Positions 43,761-52,190 of a stretch of DNA of 64,000 nt are shown piece after piece. Positions within the stretch are counted from its first letter, which is position 1; every line of letters starts with the position of its first letter. The notes under the pieces are model-generated. The model searched no databases. It was given only the letters and a program-made list of their open reading frames with translations, and was not told the origin of the DNA. A program made the position numbers and the translations under genes. The DNA lies in the NCBI RefSeq assembly GCF_041860085.1, contig NZ_CP124747.1, positions 2,232,001 to 2,296,000 of the forward strand. The letters run 5' to 3'. Source of the DNA: Schlesneria sp. DSM 10557 (GTDB lineage: Bacteria; Planctomycetota; Planctomycetia; Planctomycetales; Planctomycetaceae).

Positions 43761-46565
43761 ATGAATGCAGTTGAAATTGAACAAGCCGTCTCCAGCCTTG
43801 CAGAAGCCCCGTTCGATCCGGCTGAATTTCCGTACGCCTTCCTGGAAGCCTTCGGCAACAAAGCCACCACGATCAAGATCCTGAAGAGCGGAAAGTCCAA
43901 CAAGTCGGATGTGGATGGTGCGGTTCTTCAACGCAATAACATCCACATCAAAGTTTGCGACGAAGGTCAGGTTTCAGATACGCTGAAAGCCTTGCAGGAC
44001 AGTCCAGCCACGACCCGCCAGAAGGTCAAATACATCTTGGCGACCGATGGCGTCACACTGGAATCCGAACGGCTCATCGATGGCGAGACGCTCGCCTGTG
44101 AATACACCCGCTTTCCCGATCGGTTCACGTTCTTTCTGCCGCTGGCAGGCATCTCGACAGTCCGGCAGATTGATGAAAGTGCCTTCGATATTCGGGCAAC
44201 CAGCCGACTCAACCGGCTGTATGTGGAACTGCTGAAAACCAATCCCGGCTGGGACGCTGACGAGCGACGCGAGGAAATGAATCATTTCTTTGCCCGATTG
44301 ATTTTCTGCTTCTTTGCTGAAGACACGAACATCTTCCATTCTCCCACGCTGTTTACAGCGACCGTCGAGCAGTTTAGTGACCGAGAATCGTCCAACACAC
44401 ACGAAGTGATCTCTGAAATCTTTCGGGCGATGCAGGTCAAGTCGAATGGGCATGATCGCAATGCGGCCAAGCTTCCCAGTTGGGCCAATCAGTTTCCCTA
44501 TGTGAACGGCGGGCTCTTCTCAGGCAGTCTGGACGTTCCCAAGTTCAGCAAGATTGCCCGATCGTATTTGCTGCATGTCGGCAATCTCGACTGGACGAAA
44601 ATCAATCCCGATATCTTCGGCTCCATGATTCAGGCGGTTGCCGACGATGAAGAACGAGGTGCCCTGGGGATGCACTACACCAGTGTTCCCAACATCCTCA
44701 AGGTACTCAACCCGCTGTTTCTGGATGATCTGCGGGAGAAACTGGCCGAAGCGGGGGGTAACTCCCGGAAGCTGCTGAACCTGCGAAACCGTTTGGCCCG
44801 CATTCGGGTGTTCGATCCCGCCTGCGGTTCCGGGAATTTTCTGGTGATTGCCTACAAGGAGATGCGGGCGATCGAAGCGGAGATTAACAAGCGTCGGGGG
44901 GAATTGGACCGGCGTTCGGACATTCCTCTGACGAATTTCCGGGGGATCGAGATTCGGCACTTCTCCTGTGAAATAGCCCGACTGGCGTTGATTATTGCGG
45001 AATACCAGTGCGATGTGCTGTACCGAGGGGAAAAGCTCGCGCTGGCGGAGTTTCTGCCGCTGGAAGCGGAGAACTGGATCACCTGCGGCAACGCTCTGCG
45101 ACTCGACTGGCTCAGCATCTGCCCGCCGGCCGGGATTGCAGTGAAGTACCACGCCAACGACTTGTTTAGCACGCCACTGCAGCAACCGGAAATTGATTTT
45201 GAGAACTCTGGTGGCGAGACATATATTTGTGGCAATCCGCCATATTTGGGGTCGCGTGACCAGAAGGACGAGCAAAAGGACGATTTAAAATCACTTTTCG
45301 ATAAGCGGGTGCAGAACTGGAAGTCTCTCGACTACGTCTCTGGCTGGTTTATGAAGGCGGCCGAGTATGGCACTAACACGCAGACTTCCATCGCATTCGT
45401 AACTACAAATTCCATCTGCCAGGGTCTTCAGGTACCTATCCTGTGGCCCCAAATCTTTGCGAAAGGTTATCAGATATCATTCGCCCACACTTCATTTCGG
45501 TGGGCAAATCTTGCCAGCCACAATGCCGGTGTCACCGTAGCAATAGTTGGCCTTACAGCTCAGCCTCAACTGTCTAGGCGATTGTTTTCCGTAACTGAAT
45601 CCGGGGAAACCATTGAAAAGCAGTGTCCACATATAAATCCATACCTCGCCCCTGGCGAGAGTGTCACTTTGGAAAAAAACAGTGTTTCCTTGAGTGGACT
45701 GGCAGAAATGACATTCGGAAACACACCGATAGATGGTGGGCACTTGTTGCTAACTCGCAGCGAGGTTGACTCTCTCAAATTGTTGTCAGACCAGCGCGAC
45801 CGGTTTGTGCGTCGGATATATGGGTCGGCGGAGTTTATTCGAGGGCTCGAGCGATACTGCATCTGGGTTGAAGATCAATATTCAGTCGAGGCGCTAAGCA
45901 TTATCCCCATTTCCCAGCGAATTTCTGAAGTGCGAAATGTGCGGCTCAAAGGCGGGAAAACAGCAAGAGACATTGCTGACAAATCACATCAGTTTCAGCG
46001 GATGTTATCGGGAAAGAATTTCACTCTCATTGTCCCAGGGGTTTCTTCAGAAACCAGAGAATACCTTCCGGTCGGACTTCTTAACAATAGAGCAATTGTT
46101 TCAAATCTGGCTTTTGCTCTTTATGACGCTCCCCTCTGGAACATGTCTATCATCGCTTCCAAGCTACATCTGGTCTGGATTGCGACTGTTTGCGGGCGAA
46201 TGAAAACAGACTACCGCTACTCCAACACGCTTGGCTGGAACACGTTCCCAGTTCCCACTCTCACCGAGCAAAACAAGGCTGATCTGATCCGCTGCGCGGA
46301 AGAGATTTTACTGGCCCGTGAATCGCACTTTCCGGCTACGATTGCTGATCTCTACGACCCGGAAAACATGCCGCAAAATCTCCGTGAAGCTCATGACCGC
46401 AACGATGAGACGCTGGAGCGGATTTATATCGGCCGCCGGTTCAAGAATGACACCGAAAGGCTGGAAAAGCTGTTCGAGATGTACACCCAGATGACTTCCA
46501 AACAGGCTGCTCAGAAAGAATCGACGAAGCCTGCGGGTCAGAAGCGAACAGGGGCTGGCGCATGA
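43761..46565 (+). CDS. MmeI-like class I SAM-dependent DNA methyltransferase
   Basis: A 934-residue modification enzyme organised like MmeI (type IIL/IIG): an N-terminal nuclease-like domain, a helical spacer, the methyltransferase core, a target recognition domain and a C-terminal helical part. SAM motif I is D352-P-A-C-G-S-G-N-F and the catalytic motif IV is G491-N-P-P-Y495, the N-P-P-Y form expected for N6-adenine methylation. The N-terminal domain has D52 and K64, but H62 stands where MmeI has the catalytic Glu (D-x9-E-x-K), so cleavage by this protein is doubtful. The region around 45.2-46.2 kb is AT-richer than the flanks. The last four bases overlap the next gene (ATGA). It should methylate host DNA at a site set by the TRD. 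Confidence 0.88.
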   Translation: MNAVEIEQAVSSLAEAPFDPAEFPYAFLEAFGNKATTIKILKSGKSNKSDVDGAVLQRNNIHIKVCDEGQVSDTLKALQDSPATTRQKVKYILATDGVTLESERLIDGETLACEYTRFPDRFTFFLPLAGISTVRQIDESAFDIRATSRLNRLYVELLKTNPGWDADERREEMNHFFARLIFCFFAEDTNIFHSPTLFTATVEQFSDRESSNTHEVISEIFRAMQVKSNGHDRNAAKLPSWANQFPYVNGGLFSGSLDVPKFSKIARSYLLHVGNLDWTKINPDIFGSMIQAVADDEERGALGMHYTSVPNILKVLNPLFLDDLREKLAEAGGNSRKLLNLRNRLARIRVFDPACGSGNFLVIAYKEMRAIEAEINKRRGELDRRSDIPLTNFRGIEIRHFSCEIARLALIIAEYQCDVLYRGEKLALAEFLPLEAENWITCGNALRLDWLSICPPAGIAVKYHANDLFSTPLQQPEIDFENSGGETYICGNPPYLGSRDQKDEQKDDLKSLFDKRVQNWKSLDYVSGWFMKAAEYGTNTQTSIAFVTTNSICQGLQVPILWPQIFAKGYQISFAHTSFRWANLASHNAGVTVAIVGLTAQPQLSRRLFSVTESGETIEKQCPHINPYLAPGESVTLEKNSVSLSGLAEMTFGNTPIDGGHLLLTRSEVDSLKLLSDQRDRFVRRIYGSAEFIRGLERYCIWVEDQYSVEALSIIPISQRISEVRNVRLKGGKTARDIADKSHQFQRMLSGKNFTLIVPGVSSETREYLPVGLLNNRAIVSNLAFALYDAPLWNMSIIASKLHLVWIATVCGRMKTDYRYSNTLGWNTFPVPTLTEQNKADLIRCAEEILLARESHFPATIADLYDPENMPQNLREAHDRNDETLERIYIGRRFKNDTERLEKLFEMYTQMTSKQAAQKESTKPAGQKRTGAGA

Positions 46566-47584
46566 GCGACCTGATCCTCTACACCTCCGAAGACGGTCAG
46601 GCCCGATTGGAACTCCGCGTCACAGATGGAACGATCTGGTTGACGCAACTGGAGATTGCAGAATTATTTCAGACGACGAAGAACAACATCTCGCTCCACA
46701 CGAAAAGTATTTTCAAGGAGGGGGAACTCACCCGAGAGGCAACTGTTAAGGATCACTTAACAGTTCAATCCGAGGGCAAAAGGAACGTCAAACGGACGAT
46801 TTCCTACTACAACCTGGACCTGATTCTGGCGATCGGCTACCGGGTTCGCTCCCCGCGTGGGACGCAGTTCCGCCAATGGGCGACCACCCACTTGCGGGAA
46901 TTCATCGTCAAAGGGTTCGTCATGGATGATGAACGCCTCAAAAATCCCGGCGGCTGGGATCACTTCGATGAGCTGCTGGCCCGGATTCGGGAAATTCGGG
47001 CGTCCGAGAAACGGTTCTACCAGAAAGTCCGGGATCTGTTCGCCCTGAGTTCGGATTACAAGATCCGCGAACAGGAAACGATGCTCTTCTTTGCAGAGGT
47101 TCAGAACAAGCTCCTTTACGCGGTGACCGGACACACGGCAGCGGAACTGATTCTCCATCGGGCCGATCCAAACGCCGCCAATATGAACCTGACCAGTTGG
47201 AGCGGATCGCGGGTCCGCAAACAGGACGTCATCACCGCCAAAAATTACTTGAGCCAGGACGAGATCGATACGCTCAACCGGCTGGTGGTGATCTTTCTCG
47301 AACAGGCCGAGTTGCGGGTGAAACAACGAAACGATCTGACACTCGAATTTTGGCGAGACAACGTCGACAAGCTACTGCAATTCAACGACCGGCCAGTCCT
47401 GTCCGGAGCAGGCAAAGTGAGCCATGAGGAGATGAAGCGGGTTGTTCATGACCGGTTCGAAACCTTCGACCAGAACCGGCGGGAAGCAGAAGCTCTGGCA
47501 GCCGATGCGGAAGATCTGAAGGAGATTGAACAACTGGAGGATGAGTTGAAGAAGAACCAGCAGAAGGGCCGTGAACATGAGTAG
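46562..47584 (+). CDS. RhuM-family protein
   Basis: A 340-residue RhuM-family protein. It starts with a short strand (LILYTSEDGQARLELRV) and a winged-helix-like DNA-binding region (IWLTQLEIAELFQTTKNNIS), followed by family blocks YYNLDLILAIGYRVRSPRGTQ and FRQWATTHLREFIVKGFVMD, and a helical C-terminal half ending in a charged coiled-coil-like tail. RhuM proteins are named from a Salmonella pathogenicity island and often lie near restriction genes; the biochemical role is not settled. Here the gene overlaps the methyltransferase by ATGA and the helicase by a few bases, so it is translated as part of the cassette. A regulatory or DNA-binding role is inferred. Confidence 0.87.
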   Translation: MSDLILYTSEDGQARLELRVTDGTIWLTQLEIAELFQTTKNNISLHTKSIFKEGELTREATVKDHLTVQSEGKRNVKRTISYYNLDLILAIGYRVRSPRGTQFRQWATTHLREFIVKGFVMDDERLKNPGGWDHFDELLARIREIRASEKRFYQKVRDLFALSSDYKIREQETMLFFAEVQNKLLYAVTGHTAAELILHRADPNAANMNLTSWSGSRVRKQDVITAKNYLSQDEIDTLNRLVVIFLEQAELRVKQRNDLTLEFWRDNVDKLLQFNDRPVLSGAGKVSHEEMKRVVHDRFETFDQNRREAEALAADAEDLKEIEQLEDELKKNQQKGREHE

Positions 47585-49625
47585 TAAATCTATTCCCTCC
47601 GTCTCGGTGAGATACGCTCAGGATGGACGGTCCACAAAATCGAACGCGCTCGGCATGCGGCCCATGCAGGAACGTGTCTGGCAAATGCGAGGGGAGCAGT
47701 ATCTGCTGATCAAATCCCCACCCGCTTCGGGCAAGAGCCGGGCTTTGATGTTTGTGGCACTCGACAAGCTGCACAAACAGGGACTGAAGCAGGCGATTAT
47801 CGTCGTGCCGGAACGCTCCATCGGTTCGAGCTTCAATAACGAGCTGCTCAGCCAGTTCGGATTCTTTGCGGACTGGATCGTGAAGCCGAACTGGAATCTC
47901 TGCAACGCTCCCGGTGGCGACAACGGGGGCAAAGTCGATTCGGTGAAAGCGTTTCTGGAGAGTGGCGATCAGGTGCTGGTCTGTACCCATGCGACGTTCC
48001 GGTTTGCGGTGGAACGATTCGGCGTGGAAGCGTTCGATGACCGGCTGATCGCCGTTGACGAATTCCACCATGTTTCGGCCAGCCCGGACAACCGGCTGGG
48101 GGAACACGTCCGCCAATTCGTTGCCAGAGACAAAGCCCATCTCGTGGCAATGACGGGTTCCTATTTCCGAGGGGACGCCGAGGCGGTGCTGCACCCGGAC
48201 GATGAGTCTAAGTTCCAGACGGTGACCTACACCTATTATGAACAGCTCAATGGCTATCAATACTTGAAACAACTCGATATCGGTTATTTCTTTTACTCCG
48301 GCAGCTACACTGATGAGATTCTGAATGTCTTAAACCCCGGTGAGAAAACGATTCTGCACATCCCAAATGTGAACTCGAAGGAGAGCAGCAAGGACAAAAT
48401 CCGGGAAGTGGAACACATCATCGAGGAACTGGGGGACTGGCAGGGAACTGATCCCCAGACCGGTTTTCAGTTAGTGAAGACGAAAGATGGGAAGGTTCTC
48501 AGGATTGCGGACTTGGTCGATGACGACGCCGCCAAGCGGGACAGGGTTTCTTCGGCCTTAAAAGATTCGGCCCAGAAAAACAACCGGGACCATGTGGATA
48601 TCATCATTGCCCTGGGGATGGCCAAGGAAGGTTTCGACTGGATCTGGTGCGAACATGCCCTGACAGTAGGATATCGTTCCAGCCTGACAGAGATCGTTCA
48701 GATCATCGGTCGGTCGACCCGTGACGCCCCCGGAAAGACAAGGGCACGGTTCACCAACCTGATCGCAGAACCAGACGCGACGGAAGCGACCGTCGTCGAA
48801 GCAGTGAATGATACGCTGAAGGCGATCGCCGCCAGTCTGCTGATGGAACAGGTCCTGGCGCCCCGTTTCGAGTTCCGGCCCAAGAATCCGACCAACACCG
48901 CGACTCCCGGACTGGACTACGGTGACGGTGGATATGACCCCAACAAATCCAATGTTGGGGTCGATCCCACGACTGGAACGGTTCAACTGGAAATCAAAGG
49001 GCTGGCCGAACCCAAAAGCGAAGAAGCAGAACGCATCTGCCGCGAAGATTTGACGGAACTGGTGACAGCATTCGTCCAGGACAAACAGGCCATCGAGCGC
49101 GGTCTCTTCGATGAAGAACTGGTGCCGGAGGAACTAACTCAGGTCCGGATGGGGAAGATCATCAAAGAAAAATTCCCCAATCTGGATGATGAGGACCAGG
49201 AAGCGGTTCGCCAGCATGCCGTCGCGGCCCTGAACTTCGTACAGCAGGCCAAGAAGGTCCTTGACGACGCAGGCAATAGCGATGCCCGGAACACGTCGCT
49301 GATTGACGGGGTGCGGAAATTCGCATTGTCGGTCAAGGAGCTGGATATCGATTTGATCGATCGTATCAATCCGTTCGGGGAAGCCTACGCAATTCTGGCC
49401 AAGTCGATGAGCGAGGAACGGCTCCGCCAGGTGGCCGAGATTGTCACCGCCAAGAAAGTCAAGATGTCACTGGAGGAAGCCCGCGATCTGGCGAAACGGG
49501 CGTTGAGATTCAAAGCGGAGAAGTCCCGGCTTCCTTCATTGACCGCTGCTGATCCATGGGAAAAGCGAATGGCAGAGGGAATTGCATTTCTCCAGCGGGA
49601 AGCGAGGGCGACTAAAAATGGCTAA
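47577..49625 (+). CDS. DEAD/DEAH-type superfamily 2 helicase
   Basis: A 682-residue SF2 helicase or translocase. The Walker A motif is S47-P-P-A-S-G-K53-S, motif II is D161-E-F-H164, motif III is MTGSYF and motif VI is Q375-I-I-G-R-S-T-R382, so ATP hydrolysis should be intact. The C-terminal 250 residues are helical and not a known nuclease. No nuclease domain is fused to it, unlike R subunits of type I and III enzymes, so cleavage would have to come from a partner. The ATG at 47577 overlaps the RhuM stop; a GTG at 47571 is an alternative. The 3' end overlaps the GIY-YIG gene by eight bases. Confidence 0.88.
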   Translation: MSSKSIPSVSVRYAQDGRSTKSNALGMRPMQERVWQMRGEQYLLIKSPPASGKSRALMFVALDKLHKQGLKQAIIVVPERSIGSSFNNELLSQFGFFADWIVKPNWNLCNAPGGDNGGKVDSVKAFLESGDQVLVCTHATFRFAVERFGVEAFDDRLIAVDEFHHVSASPDNRLGEHVRQFVARDKAHLVAMTGSYFRGDAEAVLHPDDESKFQTVTYTYYEQLNGYQYLKQLDIGYFFYSGSYTDEILNVLNPGEKTILHIPNVNSKESSKDKIREVEHIIEELGDWQGTDPQTGFQLVKTKDGKVLRIADLVDDDAAKRDRVSSALKDSAQKNNRDHVDIIIALGMAKEGFDWIWCEHALTVGYRSSLTEIVQIIGRSTRDAPGKTRARFTNLIAEPDATEATVVEAVNDTLKAIAASLLMEQVLAPRFEFRPKNPTNTATPGLDYGDGGYDPNKSNVGVDPTTGTVQLEIKGLAEPKSEEAERICREDLTELVTAFVQDKQAIERGLFDEELVPEELTQVRMGKIIKEKFPNLDDEDQEAVRQHAVAALNFVQQAKKVLDDAGNSDARNTSLIDGVRKFALSVKELDIDLIDRINPFGEAYAILAKSMSEERLRQVAEIVTAKKVKMSLEEARDLAKRALRFKAEKSRLPSLTAADPWEKRMAEGIAFLQREARATKNG

Positions 49626-50814
49626 GAAAAAACAACAGGTTACCGATGACGATTTCGATCTGCTGGATGAACTGGGAGTCGAATCCGAACCGGTCCAAAC
49701 GGGCGGTCGCACGGCTAGAGAGCAACGCATCATCGCCGGTTTTGAGGAAATCGAACGGTTCATCGAAGAACACGGTAGACATCCTCAACATGGCGACGAC
49801 CGAGACATTTTCGAGCGACTATACGCCGTTCGTCTCGACCGGATCAGAGAATCGGCAGAATGTCGCGAAGTTTTGAAAGACTTGGACGCACGGGGGTTGC
49901 TGGGGGACGGAGGCAACTCGTCCAGTGTTGGCGATCACCTGCAGGATGACGAAGACCTTTTGGCAGCATTGGGCGTCGATAAGTCTTCCGGCAGTGACAT
50001 CACGAGCCTGGTTCATGTCCGACCGAGATCGGAGATCAGCGCGGCCGAAGAGGTTGCGCAACGCACACCGTGCTCTGATTTTCACCTCTTTAAACCTCTT
50101 TTCGAGACGGTTCAGCAGGATTTGGATGCAGGCGAACGCAAGGCCGTGAAATTCGGAGAGAAGGCCGCCATTAAAGAAGGGCATCTCTTTATTCTTGACG
50201 GGCAAAAGGCGTTCGTCGCGAAGGTTGGCGAAGTGTTTACTAATGACTACGGACATGAAAACTGCAGACTCCGTGTCATTTACGATAACGGAACGGAGAG
50301 CGATTTGCTCCTTCGTTCGTTACAAAGCGCATTATATAAGGATAAGCACAGTCGCCGAATCCTTGACCGTGATCAAGTTGGACCATTGTTTCTCGACAAC
50401 GAGGAAGAGGGGGATCAGGCGACAGGATACGTTTACGTTCTGCGTAGCCTGTCCAATCACCCGTTCGTCGCGGAACATCGTAAGGCGATTCACAAAATCG
50501 GTGTTACGGGCGGCAACGTAACGAAGCGGATAGCCAACGCAAAGAAAGACCCGACGTACTTGCTGGCGGAAGTGGAGGTCGTGGCCGAATACAAGCTGGC
50601 CAATATCAACCGCAAAGCCCTCGAAGTTTTAATTCACAAGTTCTTTGCTAACGCCCGCCTGGACCTTGAGTTGAAGGATCGCTTCGGTTCTCAGGTTGAA
50701 CCCAGAGAATGGTTCCTCGTCCCTCTACCTGCGATCGATGAAGCTATGCAGAAAATCAAAGAGGGTACGATCGGAGAATTCCAGTATGACCGTGAGAGCG
50801 CACGGCTCGTTTGA
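49618..50814 (+). CDS. GIY-YIG nuclease, T5orf172/MUG113-like
   Basis: A 398-residue protein. The N-terminal part (about residues 40-90) holds a small helical domain (FEEIERFIEEHGRHPQHG), then a linker and a middle beta-rich region. The nuclease domain begins at G270-Y-V-Y273-V-L (GIY-like motif) and continues with K293-I-G295 (YIG-like), R304 and the metal-binding E336 in ALEVLIHKFF, which is the T5orf172 type of the GIY-YIG fold. All key residues are present, so it is probably active. Its start overlaps the helicase stop by eight bases. Translational coupling with a nuclease-less helicase suggests that it cuts DNA for that helicase and for the methyltransferase-based recognition. Confidence 0.85.
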   Translation: MAKKKQQVTDDDFDLLDELGVESEPVQTGGRTAREQRIIAGFEEIERFIEEHGRHPQHGDDRDIFERLYAVRLDRIRESAECREVLKDLDARGLLGDGGNSSSVGDHLQDDEDLLAALGVDKSSGSDITSLVHVRPRSEISAAEEVAQRTPCSDFHLFKPLFETVQQDLDAGERKAVKFGEKAAIKEGHLFILDGQKAFVAKVGEVFTNDYGHENCRLRVIYDNGTESDLLLRSLQSALYKDKHSRRILDRDQVGPLFLDNEEEGDQATGYVYVLRSLSNHPFVAEHRKAIHKIGVTGGNVTKRIANAKKDPTYLLAEVEVVAEYKLANINRKALEVLIHKFFANARLDLELKDRFGSQVEPREWFLVPLPAIDEAMQKIKEGTIGEFQYDRESARLV

Positions 50815-50938
50815 CGACACGACTTCCTTTTCAAAGAGCACGCTGGAATTTTTGGTAGAAGAATCTGAAGAAGCAATGATCTTTGGGCCTGATGAGGACG
50901 CCGAAGAGGGGAGAAGTCCCATTTCAGAAGCATCGTGA
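50786..50938 (+). CDS. Possible small acidic protein after the nuclease gene
   Basis: A 50-codon frame starts at an ATG inside the nuclease gene and continues 124 bases past its stop. The sequence is acidic (LEFLVEESEEAMIFGPDEDAEEG) and reads as protein-like, but there is no clear ribosome binding site and no recognised family. It may be a chance frame. If real, an acidic DNA-mimic or inhibitor role would be an attractive but untested thought. Confidence 0.25.
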   Translation: MTVRAHGSFDDTTSFSKSTLEFLVEESEEAMIFGPDEDAEEGRSPISEAS

Positions 50939-51179
50939 TGTTCCCGTGCCGTCATGGACGTGTGAGCGGCACGTTGAACAGATCATTGGAGTTATGCCTC
51001 TTTCCTTCTACCAAGCAGGTGAGGGTCGGCAAATGAAAATCGATGACGCCTGAGTCAATCTCGCGTCTGTTGCCCCACGTTCTTCGCTGTGGCAAAGCCC
51101 TTCGGCGCTTTCTGGAAAAATGGCAAAAATTGCCAACGATGCTATCCTGAGCGGAAGTACGCAGAGCAAGGAAAACGCC

Positions 51180-51482
51180 ATGCCGACCCGAAACATCAAT
51201 TTGACCGGGCATTTCGACCGATTCGTGGAAGAGCAGGTGGGCGCCGGACGGTACAAGAACGCCAGCGAAGTGCTCAGGGCCGGTCTGCGACTCCTGGAGC
51301 AGCAGAGGCAGATCGAAGGCCAGAAACTGGAGGCCCTGAGAAAACTTGCCGCCTAGGGATTTCGTGAACTCGATCAGGGCCAGGGGTCGACCTTAACCAG
51401 CGAAAGTAGTGTCCGAAGCGCGATTGCAATAATCAGTCGCCGGTCAGCGGAGGCGAGTAATTACCCGCAGGCCGGCGGGTAG
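51180..51482 (+). pseudogene. ParD-family antitoxin interrupted by a TAG codon; no ParE partner
   Basis: The reading frame from the ATG at 51180 gives a typical ParD ribbon-helix-helix antitoxin: MPTRNINLTGHFDRFVEEQV, GRYKNASEVLRAGLRLLE and a helical tail EALRKLAA. A TAG at 51354-51356 ends it after 58 residues. Reading past that codon, the frame continues GFRELDQGQGSTLTSES, the usual ParD C-terminal pattern, and stops at 51480-51482. One CAG-to-TAG change would explain this. The C-terminal part binds the toxin in ParD proteins, so the short product may bind DNA but not toxin. No ParE-like frame follows. AAGGA lies seven bases before the ATG. A sequencing error cannot be excluded. Confidence 0.7.
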
Positions 51483-51512
51483 ATGAGTTAGAGATGTCGG
51501 CGACGACTTTCG

Positions 51513-52190
51513 TCACTCGATCTCTTCCTGCTCGAAATAGTTGGCCAATCCCTGTTCCAGTGTCGCCATTGCTTCGGCCAGCGTCTCTGCCTTGTCATCT
51601 TCGAAGACGACGCCGCCATCGTCGATGGCTCGAACTGTGAACCCATAGCTTTCCTGATCGCCGATCTCAATATGGCCGCAACCCTGGACCCAATTGGCGA
51701 TCGCGGGAAACAGGTTCTCGACTATTGCCTGCTGCTTGCTCGGTCTGACCATCTCTGACCGGCGAGCCTCCCGTATCCGCTCCAGCTCTCGTTGGAAAGC
51801 GGTTTTCGCTTTGGGAAGCTCTTTCCTTACCGACACTTGGATGCCGAGTTCCTCCAGCGGCGGAATGAGTTCCTGCCATTGCCGATGCCCACGGACATGC
51901 AAGCGGCGAGGACAGCGTCCCTTGCCGACGAGCGGTCGCAGCATCGCGACGGTCAGCAAGGCCGAAAGATCACCCACTTTGGGCCTGCCCTCAACCTGCG
52001 ATTGCACCAGCAGTGAACCATCATCCTTGTTGACGACAAGGCCGAGATATTGGGTTTCCGATTGGCTGAGTGATTCGGGCAAAGCTCGGACGTCGATTTC
52101 CCAAGTTTGATCCACTTGCCCCAGCGATTGGATCCCTTGGTCGAGAATGGTCCCCGCATCCAGTTTCTTCCTGGCCTTCGCCACGATCAC
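51513..52190 (-). CDS. Conserved protein of unknown function
   Basis: A 225-residue soluble protein without signal or membrane segment. Blocks WEIDVRALP, YLGLVVNKDDGSLLVQSQV and CPRRLHVRGHRQWQELIPPLEELGIQV resemble a family I recall only as a numbered domain of unknown function (DUF6930-like); this is tentative. The start is a GTG at 52190, inside an AGGAGGAAGTGA junction in which the stop of the upstream gene overlaps the start. The strong Shine-Dalgarno sequence and the overlap show coupled translation with the gene at 52187-52537. The pair is on the strand opposite to the defence cassette and lies at the right end of the island. No role can be assigned. Confidence 0.72.
   Translation of the reverse strand: MIVAKARKKLDAGTILDQGIQSLGQVDQTWEIDVRALPESLSQSETQYLGLVVNKDDGSLLVQSQVEGRPKVGDLSALLTVAMLRPLVGKGRCPRRLHVRGHRQWQELIPPLEELGIQVSVRKELPKAKTAFQRELERIREARRSEMVRPSKQQAIVENLFPAIANWVQGCGHIEIGDQESYGFTVRAIDDGGVVFEDDKAETLAEAMATLEQGLANYFEQEEIE

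Noticed and set aside
51357-51512. Possible ParE toxin gene after ParD
   Set aside because: Only the read-through continuation of ParD is visible; no frame shows a ParE-like pattern in this interval.
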